Positions 62,759 through 64,000 of a stretch of DNA of 64,000 nucleotides are shown piece after piece. Within the stretch, counting starts at the first letter, position 1, and every line of letters begins with the position of its first letter. This DNA comes from Streptomyces hyderabadensis. GTDB lineage: Bacteria > Actinomycetota > Actinomycetes > Streptomycetales > Streptomycetaceae. The translations under genes and the position numbers were made by a program. The stretch covers positions 96,399-160,398 of the forward strand of contig NZ_JAIOJZ010000013.1 of the NCBI RefSeq assembly GCF_020404845.1. The letters run 5' to 3'. The notes beneath the pieces are model-generated. The model had not been told where the DNA came from and ran no database searches. It saw only the letters and a list, made by a program, of their open reading frames with translations.

Positions 62759-63358
62759 ATGCCCGACCGCACGCCCGACCAGCCCCTGACCTCGCGCGGA
62801 GCCGCCACCCACCGGCGCATCCTGGACGTCGCGACCCGGGAGTTCGCCGAACACGGGATCGCCGGGGCGCGCGTCGAGCGGATCGTGGCCGCCGCCCGCA
62901 CCAACAAGGCGCAGCTCTACGCGTACTTCGGCAGCAAGGACGGGCTGTTCGACGCGATCTTCTTCGGCTCGCTGGACCGCATCGTGAACGTCGTGCCGAT
63001 CGACGCCGACGACCTCGCGGACTGGGCCGTGCGCCTCTACGACGAGTACCTGCGCCGCCCCGACCTCATCCGGCTGGCCACCTGGGCGCGGCTGGAGCGG
63101 CGCCCGGCGGGGCACCTGGTCGAGGACGCCGACCGCCGCGACGACGCCAAGCTCCGGGCCATCGCCGAGGCCCAGGCGGCGGGGCGGGTGCGGCCGGGCG
63201 ACCCGTTCGACGTGCTGGCCCTCGTCATCGCCATGTCCATGGCCTGGTCACCGGTCAGCAACGTCTACGCGGCGACCGCCGACGAGCCCGAGGAGGCGCA
63301 CGAACGCCGCCGCGCCCTGCTCCGCGACGCGGTCCGCCGGGCCACGTCGCCGGCCTGA
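62759..63358 (+). CDS. TetR-family regulator of the ADH gene
   Basis: 199 residues. HTH region THRRILDVATREFAEHGIAGARVERIVAAARTNKAQLYAYFGSKDGLFDAIF (about 17-68); the C-terminal domain (RLYDEYLRRPDLIRLATWARLERRPAGHL) is TetR_C-like. ATG 62759 follows a -10 box by 6 nt. Divergent to the alcohol dehydrogenase with two matching dyads between, hence probable repressor. Confidence 0.9.
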   Translation: MPDRTPDQPLTSRGAATHRRILDVATREFAEHGIAGARVERIVAAARTNKAQLYAYFGSKDGLFDAIFFGSLDRIVNVVPIDADDLADWAVRLYDEYLRRPDLIRLATWARLERRPAGHLVEDADRRDDAKLRAIAEAQAAGRVRPGDPFDVLALVIAMSMAWSPVSNVYAATADEPEEAHERRRALLRDAVRRATSPA

Positions 63359-63360
63359 CC

Positions 63361-64000
63361 TCAGCGGACCCGGCCGGCTCCGCCGCTCCCCTCGGCGCGC
63401 TCCCCCTGGAGCCTGGTGAGCCGGGAGACGAAGAGCACGGCGAACACGGTGCTCACGACGGCGACGACGTCGCCGCCGAGGGCGTTGAGGACGGTCTCCC
63501 TGGCGTCCGCGGCGGTCTTCTCCTCGTCCCAGGTCTTGTAGGCGCTCAGCTCCGTCGCGAGGTGGGCCACCCACAGCCACCACCAGGTGTGCATCAGCCA
63601 CCGTCGGGCACCCGCCGGGCGTCCGGTCGTCGCCGTCCAGATGTCGTTGGCGATCTGCTTGGGCAGGAAGAAGTTGACGACCGGGATGAACCAGGAGCCC
63701 ACCGCAAGGCCCGGCCGGTACCGGATGCGGCCCGGCGCGAACGACTCGGCGTTCTGCCGCATCCGGCGGAACCAGCACACCCACACGACCGCCGCCGCGA
63801 GCAGCACCAGCAGGCCCAGGCCCTCGGCCAGGAAACCCGTCACCTGCAGCGCCCTGAAGTCGTCGATGCCCCTGGGGGACGAGGAACCGGGCCGCCCGCC
63901 CAGCTCGCCGTAGACGGTCAGGAGGACGGTGAAACCGCACAGCACCGGCACGACGAACAGGATGAGCAGCACGTTCAGCGCCGTGGCCGGCCCCTTCGCC
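63361..64000 (-). CDS. DUF4328 membrane protein (5' end outside window)
   Basis: At least 213 residues, open to the right edge. DUF4328 signature: FRALQVTGFLAEGLGLLVLLAAAVVWVCWFRRMRQNAESFAPGRIRYRPGLAVGSWFIPVVNFFLPKQIANDIW, with the conserved W-F-x-P-x-x-N. About four membrane helices are visible. Function unknown. Its stop lies 2 bp from the TetR stop (convergent). Confidence 0.88.
   Translation of the reverse strand, partial: AKGPATALNVLLILFVVPVLCGFTVLLTVYGELGGRPGSSSPRGIDDFRALQVTGFLAEGLGLLVLLAAAVVWVCWFRRMRQNAESFAPGRIRYRPGLAVGSWFIPVVNFFLPKQIANDIWTATTGRPAGARRWLMHTWWWLWVAHLATELSAYKTWDEEKTAADARETVLNALGGDVVAVVSTVFAVLFVSRLTRLQGERAEGSGGAGRVR

Overview
This 64-kb window is very GC-rich actinobacterial DNA whose genes are typical of a Streptomyces chromosome: an XRE/DUF397 (WhiJ/BldB-like) pair, DUF3027, DUF2771, DUF3263, the futalosine menaquinone enzymes MqnB and MqnD, GroEL2 under CIRCE control, a GAF-PAS-GGDEF protein like CdgB, and an HbpS-SenS-SenR redox system. 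From memory, the gene order is like the S. coelicolor core around SCO4274 to about SCO4333, read in the opposite direction; this was not checked by search. Almost everything looks like core chromosome. I see no prophage, integrase, insertion sequence, CRISPR array, rRNA or tRNA.

Layout. 1-7.4 kb: the 3' part of a CtpE-like P-type ATPase, a secreted Ig-like protein, a 1042-residue sacsin-like ATPase, and a DUF3027 protein. 7.8-12.8 kb: MFS transporter, DUF2771 lipoprotein, mqnB-mqnD, a cold-shock-domain protein, a small membrane protein and a HAD phosphatase, then 0.6 kb of tandem-repeat DNA. 13.4-22 kb: HAAS-type membrane protein, XPB/Ssl2-like protein, two tiny secreted-peptide genes, helicase XPB, a small protein and a HelD helicase. 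22-33.6 kb: cutC, a mycothiol-type enzyme with its TetR regulator, HD hydrolase, an MDMPI-GNAT fusion, DUF4031, the murR-murQ wall-recycling unit, several regulators, an SDR, and the XRE/DUF397 pair. 33.5-42 kb: carboxylesterase, an Old Yellow Enzyme, groEL2, a cold-shock protein, moaD-like and thrC (behind a SAM riboswitch) and gpgS. 42-50.6 kb: otsA and otsB (trehalose), two lipoproteins, a DasR-type nag region (solute-binding protein divergent from nagK-nagA) and a 1-phosphofructokinase. 50.6-64 kb: CBM membrane protein, a frameshifted cdgB-like gene, flavin reductase, GNAT, ArfB, TerD, senR-senS and hbpS, an M1 peptidase beside a parS-like site, a GNAT-Nudix fusion, a zinc alcohol dehydrogenase with its TetR, and a partial DUF4328 membrane protein.

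How the genes work together. Carbon, amino-sugar and wall recycling are represented by MurQ, NagK/NagA, the sugar-binding protein and 1-phosphofructokinase. Osmolyte and stress functions are OtsA/OtsB, GpgS, GroEL2, two CSD proteins, TerD and HbpS-SenS-SenR. Nucleic-acid upkeep is covered by XPB, its helicase-associated partner, HelD and ArfB. Control is unusually legible in the DNA: a class I SAM riboswitch before thrC, two tandem CIRCE operators before groEL2, DasR-like sites at nag and cutC, a perfect CRP-type box before cdgB, a 22-bp TetR palindrome at the SDR gene, and at least thirteen genes whose -10 box lies 6-7 nt before the start codon, which implies leaderless mRNAs.

The most novel-looking coding element is the pair of tiny secreted peptides at 17399-17781.
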